Notes: generated from the sequence alone by a model not told the origin. Shown: positions 1 to 6,826, counted from the first letter of the stretch. The stretch: DNA of 16,100 bases from an uncultured Lachnospiraceae bacterium (GCA_910579425.1 CAJTVL010000088.1:1-16100); one strand, 5' to 3'. Numbers and translations: made by a program.

Positions 1-98
1 TGAGTTAGACCATAAGATGAGATTTTATTAATCAGCTTAACTTAATGACATTGCTATATATTACTCTCGCAAATCTCCAAGCATGTGCCCCCGGGTAT

Positions 99-138
99 AA
101 AAAATCCCCGAAAGGATTTTTCCTTTCAGGGATTTTTT
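99..138 (-). terminator. Intrinsic terminator of the Gfo/Idh/MocA gene, probably bidirectional
   Basis: An almost perfect stem of 18 positions: A99-A116 pairs with T121-T138 around a TTTT loop, with one C/A mismatch (109/128). The arms end in A6 and T6, so each strand reads as a GC-containing hairpin followed by a T run. It lies 15 bases past the stop codon of the minus-strand dehydrogenase gene, the expected place for its terminator. It could also stop plus-strand transcripts entering from the left. Confidence 0.9.
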
Positions 139-153
139 AACGGGTGAGATTTA

Positions 154-1419
154 TCAGTCACCGCATTCTTCCATTAACTTTGCCTTCAGTTCATCCACGT
201 CTACCGTCTGGCCGCTCACTCTTGACTGCTCAGCCGCGTATGCCATAATGTGGCTTTCTATGGAATTTTTAATTGCAGTCCGGCTCTGTGCAGCGCTGTT
301 TTCGAAATTGCCGATAAAGTCTTCCATCAACGACGCGTCTCCCCCTCCGTGACCGGCGCTTGGAATCGCTGTGCGAATCACTTTCTTTTCTACCGGATCA
401 ACGGCATTGGAGGAAAATCTGGTAATCTCGATCTGATTGCCGTTGTCCTCCGCACGTATTTCTCCCTGTTCACACATAATTTTCATGGTGCGGCACACCC
501 GGTCCGTGAAACCGCTCAGCGTAAAGCTGGCGTGAATGCCGTTTTTGAATTCGATAATCGTCACCTGATGGTCGCATACCGTATTGTCACAGCGGTATAC
601 GCATCTTCCGTAAGGGCCTGTCCGCAGCGCCTCCATAATGCCTTCCTCCGACTGGTCAGGAGTCAGTACGCTGGCCGGCCAAAACCCCCGCACCGGAAGG
701 TAGGCACGGACAGCGTTGTAATGGCACTGCTCTGCAATCCCACAGTCCAGACACCGCGCAGCGCTTCCGGCAGGCGCATTTTCTTCCTTAAAATGTGCCA
801 GGCTTCCGAAGGAGGCAATCTTTTTGGCTTCGCTTCCTGCAAGCCATGCCAGAATATCCATGTCATGACAGGACTTTGCCATGATAATGGGGCTGGTGGT
901 ATCGCTTCTTCTCCAGTTTCCGCGCACGAAGGAATGTGCAATATGAAAATTCCCTACATTTTCATTGTGCTGAATGGCAACAATACGTCCAAGCTCCCCT
1001 GTATCCAGTACTCTTTTGATCGTACTGAAAAAATCCGTATAGCGAAGCACATGGCATACCGTAATTCTCCTGCCCCGCCTGCCGGCTTCTTCGCTGATAC
1101 GAAGACATTCTCTGGGATCCGGCGATATGGGCTTCTCCAGAAGAATATCGTAGCCGGCCTCCAATGCCTTCATCGCCTGCGAAAAATGATCCTTATCCAG
1201 GGTGGAAATGATAACGGCATCGCAGAGCTTCTCCTCCCGGAAAAACTCTTCCGCATCCTTATACTGCCGCTCCTTCTTTATTGAAAATTTTTCTGCGGCA
1301 ATCTCTCTTTTTTTCTTATCCGGATCTGCCACTGCAACGATCTCAATTCCTTTCTCAAAACAGGCATACTCCGAATAAATCATCCCCCTTTGTCCCGCAC
1401 CGATCAAAGCAAGTTTCAT
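154..1419 (-). CDS. Gfo/Idh/MocA family NAD(P)-dependent oxidoreductase
   Basis: A 421-residue oxidoreductase of the glucose-fructose oxidoreductase/inositol dehydrogenase family, probably oxidising or reducing a sugar or cyclitol hydroxyl in the cytoplasm; the substrate cannot be read from sequence. An N-terminal Rossmann fold begins with LIGAGQRG (residues 5-12). The family EKP motif is at 95-97 (K96), and KSCHDMD (182-188) supplies the likely catalytic K/H/D set. The C-terminal half has the substrate-domain phrase IIEFKNGIHASFTLSGF (288-304). Two cysteine clusters stand out: C223, C226, C232 and C273, C277, C282; related clostridial proteins also carry them, as far as I recall. The gene has its own promoter and terminator and is divergent from the SAH operon. 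The ATG at 1419 follows a GGAGGAG-like site. Family call is firm; the specific reaction is unknown. Confidence 0.9.
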   Translation of the reverse strand: MKLALIGAGQRGMIYSEYACFEKGIEIVAVADPDKKKREIAAEKFSIKKERQYKDAEEFFREEKLCDAVIISTLDKDHFSQAMKALEAGYDILLEKPISPDPRECLRISEEAGRRGRRITVCHVLRYTDFFSTIKRVLDTGELGRIVAIQHNENVGNFHIAHSFVRGNWRRSDTTSPIIMAKSCHDMDILAWLAGSEAKKIASFGSLAHFKEENAPAGSAARCLDCGIAEQCHYNAVRAYLPVRGFWPASVLTPDQSEEGIMEALRTGPYGRCVYRCDNTVCDHQVTIIEFKNGIHASFTLSGFTDRVCRTMKIMCEQGEIRAEDNGNQIEITRFSSNAVDPVEKKVIRTAIPSAGHGGGDASLMEDFIGNFENSAAQSRTAIKNSIESHIMAYAAEQSRVSGQTVDVDELKAKLMEECGD

Positions 1420-1461
1420 TCCCTTCTCCTCCGAATCTTATTTGATATTTTCCCTGTATAA

Positions 1462-1491
1462 AAGATAACCCGTTTGAAAAAGAATTGTCAA
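1462..1491 (-). promoter_or_regulatory. Candidate promoter of the Gfo/Idh/MocA gene
   Basis: On the minus strand a perfect -35 box TTGACA (plus-strand 1486-1491) is followed after 18 bases by TATCTT (plus-strand 1462-1467), a 4/6 match to the -10 consensus. It lies about 45-70 bases upstream of the ATG at 1419. The -35 box sits inside the inverted repeat GAATTGTCAATTC. Confidence 0.55.
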
Positions 1492-1511
1492 TTCCTATCT
1501 GTTCAAAACAG
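1482..1511. promoter_or_regulatory. Two inverted repeats in the divergent promoter region
   Basis: GAATTGTCAATTC (1482-1494) is a perfect 6-1-6 dyad and CTGTTCAAAACAG (1499-1511) a 5-3-5 dyad. The first covers the -35 box of the leftward promoter. The second lies just upstream of the rightward -10 box. Their placement suits operators for one or two regulators of the divergent genes; this is inferred from position and symmetry only. Confidence 0.4.
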
Positions 1512-1528
1512 GAAATATTTTATATAAT
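1500..1528 (+). promoter_or_regulatory. Candidate promoter of the SAH-recycling operon
   Basis: A perfect -10 hexamer TATAAT lies at 1523-1528 in an AT-rich setting. The hexamer 17 bases upstream, TGTTCA (1500-1505), is a poor -35 box, which would fit an activator-dependent or weak promoter. Transcription would begin near 1535 and give a leader of about 60 bases that is almost entirely the hairpin at 1545-1581. Confidence 0.5.
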
Positions 1529-1544
1529 AGAAGGAAGCTACAAA

Positions 1545-1581
1545 GATCCGGGAGCCTTGGTTCCCGATCGTTATTATTTTT
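1545..1581 (+). terminator. Terminator-like hairpin in the operon leader (candidate attenuator)
   Basis: Bases 1545-1555 pair with 1560-1569 (GATC/GATC, GGGA/TCCC, a G-T pair, C-G; one bulged C at 1549) around a CTTG loop. A T-rich tract, GTTATTATTTTT (1570-1581), follows at once. The ribosome binding site AAGGAG begins at 1582. This is the form of an intrinsic terminator, placed between the candidate promoter and the first gene, so it may attenuate the operon or stop upstream read-through. No competing antiterminator is obvious in the short leader. Confidence 0.6.
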
Positions 1582-1594
1582 AAGGAGAAGACCG

Positions 1595-2554
1595 ATGAAA
1601 ATAGTTGTTTTAGAAAGAAACAGCGTTGGACTGGACGTTTCCATAGACGGCATAGAGGCACTCGGCGAAGTGACCGTATATCCCAACACCACCAGAGACG
1701 ATATAGATGGGCGGCTGACAGATGCAGAAATCATAGTTGCAAACAAAGCCCCTCTGAACGAGGAAACCTTAAAGGATGCTTCCAAAGTCAGATTAATCTG
1801 CGAATTTGCCACAGGTTACGACAACATCGACCTCGCATACTGCAAAAGCAGAGGGATTAAAGTCGCCAATGTGGTAAACTATTCCACCGACGCAGTGGCG
1901 CAGCATACTTTTGCTCTTTGTTTTTATGTCCTTGAAAAACTTCGCCACTACGACGAATATGTGAAATCGGGAGCTTATGGGGCACAGGATCGTTTCTCAA
2001 ATTTTGACATTCCCTTTACCGAACTGGCAGGAAAAACCTGGGGGATTGTAGGAATGGGAAATATCGGCAGAAAGGTGGCCAGAGTCGCTACAGCTTTCGG
2101 CTGCAGAGTTATCTTCTTTTCCGCCTCCGGCAGCAGCACCTGCACGGAATATGAGCGGGTAGATTTTGATACCCTGCTGAAAGAATCCGACTTTTTGTCC
2201 CTCCACTGTCCTTTAAGCGACAGAACCAGAGATTTGATTGATCTGGACGCGCTCAGAAAAATGAAAAAGAGCGCCGTTTTGATCAATGTGGCCCGTGGAC
2301 CGGTGGTAAACGAAAGCGCTTTATATACCGCGCTGACCGAAGGCATCATAGCCGGGGCCGGCCTGGATGTCCTAAGCGCCGAGCCCATCCGCGCAGATAA
2401 TCCTTTAGGTAAAATCAAAGACAGCGGCAGGCTGATTATCACCCCTCACCTTGCATGGGCAAGTATTGAGGCCCGAAACCGCTGCGTTTCGGAAACCTGC
2501 CAAAATATTGAGGCATTTCTTAAGGGAGAGGACAGAAACATCGTCAATCCCTAA
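1595..2554 (+). CDS. D-isomer-specific 2-hydroxyacid dehydrogenase
   Basis: A 319-residue cytoplasmic enzyme of the D-2-hydroxyacid dehydrogenase family, reducing a 2-keto acid to the D-hydroxy acid or the reverse. The split catalytic domain surrounds a nucleotide-binding domain with GMGNIGR (153-159). The expected catalytic residues are present: R234 in NVARGP, E263 in SAEP and H285 in TPHLAW. After the second strand, where NAD-specific members usually have an acidic residue, this protein reads VIFFSASGS (172-180), so NADP use is possible. The ATG at 1595 follows AAGGAGAAG. It is the first gene of the operon, 31 bases before the deaminase gene. A role handling a keto acid from methionine or homocysteine metabolism is a guess from position; glycerate/hydroxypyruvate or phosphoglycerate-type substrates are alternatives. 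Confidence 0.88.
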   Translation: MKIVVLERNSVGLDVSIDGIEALGEVTVYPNTTRDDIDGRLTDAEIIVANKAPLNEETLKDASKVRLICEFATGYDNIDLAYCKSRGIKVANVVNYSTDAVAQHTFALCFYVLEKLRHYDEYVKSGAYGAQDRFSNFDIPFTELAGKTWGIVGMGNIGRKVARVATAFGCRVIFFSASGSSTCTEYERVDFDTLLKESDFLSLHCPLSDRTRDLIDLDALRKMKKSAVLINVARGPVVNESALYTALTEGIIAGAGLDVLSAEPIRADNPLGKIKDSGRLIITPHLAWASIEARNRCVSETCQNIEAFLKGEDRNIVNP

Positions 2555-2585
2555 TGCAGACAAAGAGAAAGGATATTGATTTATC

Positions 2586-3929
2586 ATGGGAATTTTATTA
2601 CACAATATACTGGCTGTTCTTCCGCAGGAGCAGGAATCTTCTCACGCCGCAGGCCGGTTCTCGAACGAAAAAAATACGGTGAAGGAAACGGATATTTATA
2701 TTGAAGGCAGCCGCATTGCCGCTATCGGACATAAACCGGAAAATTTTTCGGCCGACAAGATCATTGACGGAAAGGACAAGCTTGCCATCCCGGGGCTTAT
2801 TAACTGCCATACCCACTCCTATATGTCTTTTATGAGAAATGTAGCGGATGATTTGAGCTTTATGGACTGGCTCTTTGGAAGAATCGACCCCATCGAGCAG
2901 AAGATGACGGATGAGGATACCTATTGGGGCGCCTGCCTGGCGATCGTCGAGATGATGAAAAGCGGAACCACCTGCTTCAATGACATGCAGATGAATATTC
3001 ATCAGACCACCAGGGCCGTAAAGGAATCCGGCATGCGCGCCGTAATCTGCCGGGGACTTGTGGGAAACGGCAATGATGAGGGGGGACAGGAAAGGCTCCG
3101 TCAGGCTTATGAAGAAAGGGATGCCGCCAAAGACTGCGACAGGCTCACCTTTATGTTAGGCCCTCATGCTCCCTATACCTGCGATGACGCCTATATGCGC
3201 ATCGTATCCGAGGAAGCAAAAAAAAGCCGCATGGGAATCCATGTCCATCTTTCGGAAAGCGAAAGCGAAATTCAGCAGATCAAAGAAAAATACGGTCTCT
3301 CCCCTATCGAGATGGCCGATCAGAACGGCTTGTTTGACGTACCCGCCATAGCCGCCCACTGTGTGCAGATAACAGACAGTGATATGGACATTCTAAAGCG
3401 CCGGGGTGTCAGTGTGGTAACCAATCCCGCCAGCAATATGAAGCTGGGCAATGGCTTTGCGCCTGTTCCCGAAATGCTTGAAAAGGGAATCAATGTCTGT
3501 CTGGGCACCGACGGAGCCGCAAGCAATAACAGCCTTAACATGTTCCATGAATTAAACCTTCTGGCCCTGATCCACAAGGGAGTCAACAAAACCCCCCAGT
3601 GCATCAGCGCGGAAGAAACTTTCCGTATCGCAACAATAAACGGAGCCAGGGCTCTGGGGCTTGAAAGCGAAACCGGTTCCCTGGAGGAAGGAAAAAAGGC
3701 GGACATTGCCATTCTCAACCTGAATACGCCTTCCCTTACTCCCAGGAATAACCTGATTGCCGGACTTTCTTATTCTGCCAACGGTTCCGAAGTCGAAACC
3801 GTCATAATAGACGGAAAAATAACCATGGAAGACCGAAAGATCCTGACTTTGGATGAAGAGCTGGTATATCAGAAGGTGAATGAAATCATCGCCCGTATGG
3901 GAATCTCCTTTTCGGGTGTTGATCAATAA
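2586..3929 (+). CDS. mtaD: 5'-methylthioadenosine/S-adenosylhomocysteine deaminase (amidohydrolase)
   Basis: A 447-residue zinc amidohydrolase of the MTA/SAH deaminase (also 5'-deoxyadenosine deaminase) group, which converts the adenine of SAH, MTA or related nucleosides to hypoxanthine and releases ammonia. Visible landmarks follow the family order: metal site CHTH (H75, H77), E104 in DPIE, R156, PHAPYTC (H194), HVHLSESE (H221, E224), AAHC (H258) and LGTDGAASNN (D309). These match the metal and substrate residues known for the Thermotoga enzyme. The N-terminal beta-sandwich strand has an insertion at about residues 14-36 compared with a minimal member. The ribosome binding site (AAAGG at 2568-2572) is rather far from the ATG at 2586, but no better in-frame start is seen. 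The gene immediately precedes the hydrolase gene, so SAH is the likely main substrate here. Confidence 0.9.
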   Translation: MGILLHNILAVLPQEQESSHAAGRFSNEKNTVKETDIYIEGSRIAAIGHKPENFSADKIIDGKDKLAIPGLINCHTHSYMSFMRNVADDLSFMDWLFGRIDPIEQKMTDEDTYWGACLAIVEMMKSGTTCFNDMQMNIHQTTRAVKESGMRAVICRGLVGNGNDEGGQERLRQAYEERDAAKDCDRLTFMLGPHAPYTCDDAYMRIVSEEAKKSRMGIHVHLSESESEIQQIKEKYGLSPIEMADQNGLFDVPAIAAHCVQITDSDMDILKRRGVSVVTNPASNMKLGNGFAPVPEMLEKGINVCLGTDGAASNNSLNMFHELNLLALIHKGVNKTPQCISAEETFRIATINGARALGLESETGSLEEGKKADIAILNLNTPSLTPRNNLIAGLSYSANGSEVETVIIDGKITMEDRKILTLDEELVYQKVNEIIARMGISFSGVDQ

Positions 3930-3940
3930 ATGCAAGGGCT

Positions 3941-3984
3941 CAGGGAACTTAATTCCCTGCCTGAGTAAATGCTGCTAAAGCAGC
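3941..3984 (+). other. Two hairpins between the deaminase and hydrolase genes
   Basis: The 71-base gap holds CAGGGAA/TTCCCTG around CTTAA (3941-3959) and GCTGCT/AGCAGC around AA (3971-3984). Neither is followed by a T run, so these are not typical terminators. The second ends a few bases before the weak ribosome binding site TGAGG of the next gene. They may act as RNA-processing, stability or translation elements. I do not recognise a known SAH or SAM riboswitch fold. Confidence 0.55.
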
Positions 3985-4000
3985 GGAATGTGAGGAAAAA

Positions 4001-5248
4001 ATGAACAGCGAAATCAGAGACATTAATTTGGCAGAATCCGGAGAACGCAAAATCGAATGGGTAAAAAGAAACTGCGACCTTCTTCGCACCCTGGAAGCAG
4101 AATTTGAACAATCCAAACCTTTTGCAGGTAAAAAGATCGCCCTTTCCGTCCATCTGGAGGCCAAAACAGCTTATCTCTGCCTTGTATTGAAGGCAGGCGG
4201 CGCCCAGATGTTTGTCACCGGTTCCAATCCTCTGTCCACACAGGACGATGTAGCCGCCGCACTGGTGAAAGCCGGGCTTGAGGTACATGCATGGTACGAC
4301 TGCACCCCGGAGGAATACGAAAACCATATCCGTCACGTACTGGAAGCCGGCCCCAACATTATTATCGATGACGGCGGCGACCTGGTGAATATGGTCCACA
4401 CCAAAATGCCGGAACTGATTCCCGCCATTATCGGAGGCTGTGAGGAAACCACGACCGGAATTATCCGTCTGGAAGCCATGAACAGAGCAGGCGAGTTGAA
4501 GTTCCCTATGGTAAGAGTGAACAACGCCGACTGTAAACATCTTTTTGACAACCGTTACGGCACCGGCCAATCCGTATGGGACGGCATCAACCGAACCACG
4601 AATCTTATCGTTGCCGGAAAAAGGGTAGTCGTTGCCGGCTATGGATGGTGCGGCAAAGGAACCGCTATGCGTGCCAAAGGCCTTGGGGCAAGAGTCATCG
4701 TAACGGAAATTGATCCGATCAAAGCCATCGAAGCCGTGATGGATGGATTTGAAGTAATGCCTATGAATGAAGCCGCCAAAGTGGGCGATTTCTTTGTAAC
4801 CGTGACGGGATGCGACAAGGTCATTGACGAGGAAGATTTCAGGGTAATGAAAGATGGCGCCATTCTCTGTAATGCAGGCCATTTTGACTGTGAGATTGAC
4901 ATGGCAAGGCTTCGGGAGATCGCCGTGGAAACCAGAGAGCAAAGAAAAAATATCATGGGCTATAAGCTCCCCACCGGACAGTGGATCTTCGTCCTGGCAG
5001 AGGGACGGCTTGTGAACCTGGCGGCCGGCGACGGGCACCCCGCCGAGATCATGGATATGAGCTTTGCTATTCAGGCTTTATCCGCAAAATATCTGGTAGA
5101 GCACGGAAGCGCTCTCACCGAAAAGCTGATCGACGTTCCCAGAGAAGTGGATCAGGATGTGGCAAAGCGAAAGCTTGCTTTCCTCGGCAAAGAGATTGAT
5201 GTTCTCACTCCCGAGCAGGAAAAGTATTTAAATAGCTATACGCTTTAA
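4001..5248 (+). CDS. ahcY: Adenosylhomocysteinase family; likely S-inosylhomocysteine hydrolase
   Basis: A 415-residue NAD-containing hydrolase that splits S-adenosyl- or S-inosyl-homocysteine to homocysteine and the nucleoside. It is the short archaeal/Thermotoga-like form without the C-terminal KxDHYRY tail. Conserved residues: H51, D124, E149, K179, D183-N184, the NAD loop GYGWCGKG (213-220), H294 in NAGHFD and H346 in GDGHPAE. The base-recognition segment reads HLEAKTA (51-57), placing E53 and K55 at human T57 and E59. E59 contacts the adenine amino group, and a lysine there better suits the oxo group of hypoxanthine. With the deaminase gene just upstream, I infer inosylhomocysteine as the preferred substrate. 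Members with this motif are usually annotated simply as adenosylhomocysteinase, and direct SAH hydrolysis cannot be excluded. Confidence 0.9.
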   Translation: MNSEIRDINLAESGERKIEWVKRNCDLLRTLEAEFEQSKPFAGKKIALSVHLEAKTAYLCLVLKAGGAQMFVTGSNPLSTQDDVAAALVKAGLEVHAWYDCTPEEYENHIRHVLEAGPNIIIDDGGDLVNMVHTKMPELIPAIIGGCEETTTGIIRLEAMNRAGELKFPMVRVNNADCKHLFDNRYGTGQSVWDGINRTTNLIVAGKRVVVAGYGWCGKGTAMRAKGLGARVIVTEIDPIKAIEAVMDGFEVMPMNEAAKVGDFFVTVTGCDKVIDEEDFRVMKDGAILCNAGHFDCEIDMARLREIAVETREQRKNIMGYKLPTGQWIFVLAEGRLVNLAAGDGHPAEIMDMSFAIQALSAKYLVEHGSALTEKLIDVPREVDQDVAKRKLAFLGKEIDVLTPEQEKYLNSYTL

Positions 5249-5280
5249 CAGCGGCAAGAAACCAAAAGGAGGTGCATTTT

Positions 5281-5919
5281 ATGCAAGAAGCTATTAAGAT
5301 CAGATCCAAAAAACACCCTGACGTGGTTTTGCATACCATTCCGGGACACTTTGTGACACCCAACTCACATGTAAATTACTTTCTGGATATGACCACCCTG
5401 AAATCCAGGCTCAGCGAAGCTTCGGCCGCCGCACGGGCGCTGGGTGAACATATCTCGCCAACCACGATTGTGGATACGATCGTCTGCATTGAGGGCTGTG
5501 AGATCATTGGCGCTTTGCTGGCGGAGGAACTGACCAAAGCAGGCGTTTATTCCATGAATTCCCACAAGACAATCTATATTGTGACCCCCGAATATGTAAA
5601 CTCAGGGCAGCTTATCATCAGAGAAAATATGCTTCCAATGATCAAAGGCAAAAATGTGCTTCTGCTTCTGGCCTCTGCCACCACCGGCCAAACTCTTGTT
5701 AAGGCGAGCCGTGCGCTTACTTATTACGGAGCTAAAATCAGCGGCATCAGCGCCGTTTTCAGCGCCGCCAACAGTGTCATGGGTATTCCGATCAACGCAC
5801 TTTTTACAATTGCGGACATTCCCGATTACCGGGCCTATGAGCCTGAAGGCTGCTCCCTGTGCAAAGAGAATGCGCCCATTGACGCCTTTGCAAACGGATT
5901 TGGTTATTCCAAGATATAG
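5281..5919 (+). CDS. Phosphoribosyltransferase-like protein with atypical PRPP loop
   Basis: A 212-residue protein resembling the orotate phosphoribosyltransferase branch of type I phosphoribosyltransferases. The PRPP-loop region is LLLLASATTGQT (127-138): the TTGxT core is intact, but the acidic pair normally before it (DD or ED) is replaced by A131-S132. The C-terminal tail YEPEGCSLCKENAPID (186-201) resembles the CxLCK tail of some OPRT relatives. A GTG at 5272 lies inside the ribosome binding site AAAGGAGG (5265-5272), so the ATG at 5281 is the likely start. It is the last gene of the operon, 32 bases after the hydrolase gene. Salvage of a purine base from SAH recycling is plausible from context, but the altered loop could also mean an unusual substrate or a regulatory, non-catalytic role. 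Confidence 0.8.
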   Translation: MQEAIKIRSKKHPDVVLHTIPGHFVTPNSHVNYFLDMTTLKSRLSEASAAARALGEHISPTTIVDTIVCIEGCEIIGALLAEELTKAGVYSMNSHKTIYIVTPEYVNSGQLIIRENMLPMIKGKNVLLLLASATTGQTLVKASRALTYYGAKISGISAVFSAANSVMGIPINALFTIADIPDYRAYEPEGCSLCKENAPIDAFANGFGYSKI

Positions 5920-5947
5920 GAAACGAAATATTTAACCGATTTGGCAA

Positions 5948-5981
5948 AGAGAGCGAATGTATTCACTTACATTCGCTCTCT
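5948..5981. terminator. Bidirectional terminator-like hairpin between convergent operons
   Basis: A perfect 14-bp stem (5948-5961 with 5968-5981; core GAGCGAATGTA/TACATTCGCTC) with a six-base loop sits between the stop codons at 5919 (plus) and 6017 (minus). Neither flank has a long T run, so it is a terminator by position and stem strength rather than by textbook form. Confidence 0.6.
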
Positions 5982-6016
5982 GCATTGTTACCGTAAAATT
6001 ATAGTCTGACGGATAT

Positions 6017-6190
6017 TTAGTTATAATTGTTAATACAAGGCTGGAACATGCTCTTGTTTACGCCGCATAAAGGGCAGCACCAGTCGTCCGGAAGATCCTC
6101 AAAAGCTGTTCCCGGTTTGATTCCGTGTTCAGGATCTCCTTTTTCAGGGTCATAGGTATACCCGCAGGGATTACAAAAATATTTCTGCAT
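6017..6190 (-). CDS. rd: Rubredoxin
   Basis: A 57-residue cytoplasmic rubredoxin, an electron carrier with one Fe(Cys)4 centre. It reads MQKYFCNPCGYTYDPEKGDP at the start, then a DDWCCPLCG block. The iron ligands are C6 and C9 (CxxC in a CGYTYDP setting) and C39 and C42 (CPLC); C38 and C52 are extra cysteines. The ATG at 6190 follows AAAGGAG with a nine-base spacer. The gene is easily missed because of its length. It lies 96 bases after the rubrerythrin gene on the same strand, so it most likely supplies electrons to that peroxidase. The divergent tail after residue 50 is not conserved in rubredoxins I know. Confidence 0.93.
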   Translation of the reverse strand: MQKYFCNPCGYTYDPEKGDPEHGIKPGTAFEDLPDDWCCPLCGVNKSMFQPCINNYN

Positions 6191-6286
6191 CGTAATACTC
6201 TCCTTTCCTTGTTGTTATTCCTTAGATTATCCATAAGAGAGTCTGTAAATACCTCTCCTTCTGGCCGCCATAAAATTTCGCAAATC

Positions 6287-6826
6287 TTAGCCGAAATATC
6301 TCTTGAGAAGTCCTTCAAACGCTTTTCCGTGTCTGGCCTCATCACGAGCCATCTCATGAACAGTGTCATGGATTGCATCCAGATTCGCTGCCTTAGCTCT
6401 CTTGGCAAGATCAAATTTGCCGGCAGTAGCGCCGTTTTCAGCCTCTACTCTCATCTCGAGGTTTTTCTTGGTGGAATCGGTAACTACTTCGCCCAGCAGC
6501 TCTGCAAATTTAGCGGCATGCTCCGCTTCCTCATAAGCAGCCTTTTCCCAGTACAGGCCAATTTCAGGATATCCTTCTCTGTGTGCAACTCTTGCCATTG
6601 CAAGGTACATACCAACCTCTGTACATTCACCGTTAAAGTTCGCTCTAAGGTCAGCCATAATATCCTCGCTTGCGCCCTGGGCCACCCCTACTACATGCTC
6701 TGCAGCCCATGTCATCTCCGCTCCCTGAGCAGTAAATTTTTCGGCGGGCGCATTACAAACAGGACACTTTTCCGGTGCTGCATCTCCCTCATGAACATAA
6801 CCACATACCTGACATACAAATTTCAT
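6287..6826 (-). CDS. rbr: Reverse rubrerythrin (rubredoxin domain first), NADH-linked peroxidase
   Basis: A 179-residue rubrerythrin with inverted domain order. The rubredoxin-like Fe(Cys)4 domain is N-terminal (C5, C8, C21, C24; FVCQVCGYVHEG), followed by a ferritin-like four-helix diiron domain. Likely diiron ligands are E67 (NGECTE), E100-H103 (EEAEH), E128 and E163-H166 (DEARH). In Clostridium this arrangement, called reverse rubrerythrin, reduces hydrogen peroxide (and oxygen) with electrons delivered via rubredoxin and an NADH oxidoreductase, and is under PerR control. Here it is flanked by perR upstream and a rubredoxin gene downstream. The ATG at 6826 follows AAAAGGAGA. A weak internal promoter (TTGTCA at minus-strand 6879-6874) may add transcription in the 65-base gap after perR. 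Confidence 0.93.
   Translation of the reverse strand: MKFVCQVCGYVHEGDAAPEKCPVCNAPAEKFTAQGAEMTWAAEHVVGVAQGASEDIMADLRANFNGECTEVGMYLAMARVAHREGYPEIGLYWEKAAYEEAEHAAKFAELLGEVVTDSTKKNLEMRVEAENGATAGKFDLAKRAKAANLDAIHDTVHEMARDEARHGKAFEGLLKRYFG

Noticed and set aside
1..98. Possible gene or promoter at the left edge
   Set aside because: No reading frame with a credible start or motif and no convincing promoter pair could be supported.
250..1284. 344-residue open frame on the plus strand
   Set aside because: It lies entirely opposite the well-supported Gfo/Idh/MocA gene, has no recognisable motif and is a shadow of that gene's codon pattern.
3930..4000. SAH riboswitch upstream of the hydrolase gene
   Set aside because: I could not find the known SAH riboswitch core or pseudoknot; only two simple hairpins are visible.
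3923..5038. 371-residue open frame on the minus strand
   Set aside because: Antisense to the adenosylhomocysteinase-family gene, whose catalytic and NAD motifs are clear; the translation has no family features.
5272..5280. GTG start for the phosphoribosyltransferase-like gene
   Set aside because: The GTG overlaps the end of the ribosome binding site AAAGGAGG; the ATG at 5281 has the correct spacing.
6058..6414. 118-residue minus-strand frame overlapping rubrerythrin and rubredoxin genes
   Set aside because: It is out of frame with both real genes and has no motif; the rubredoxin frame at 6017-6190 explains the sequence.
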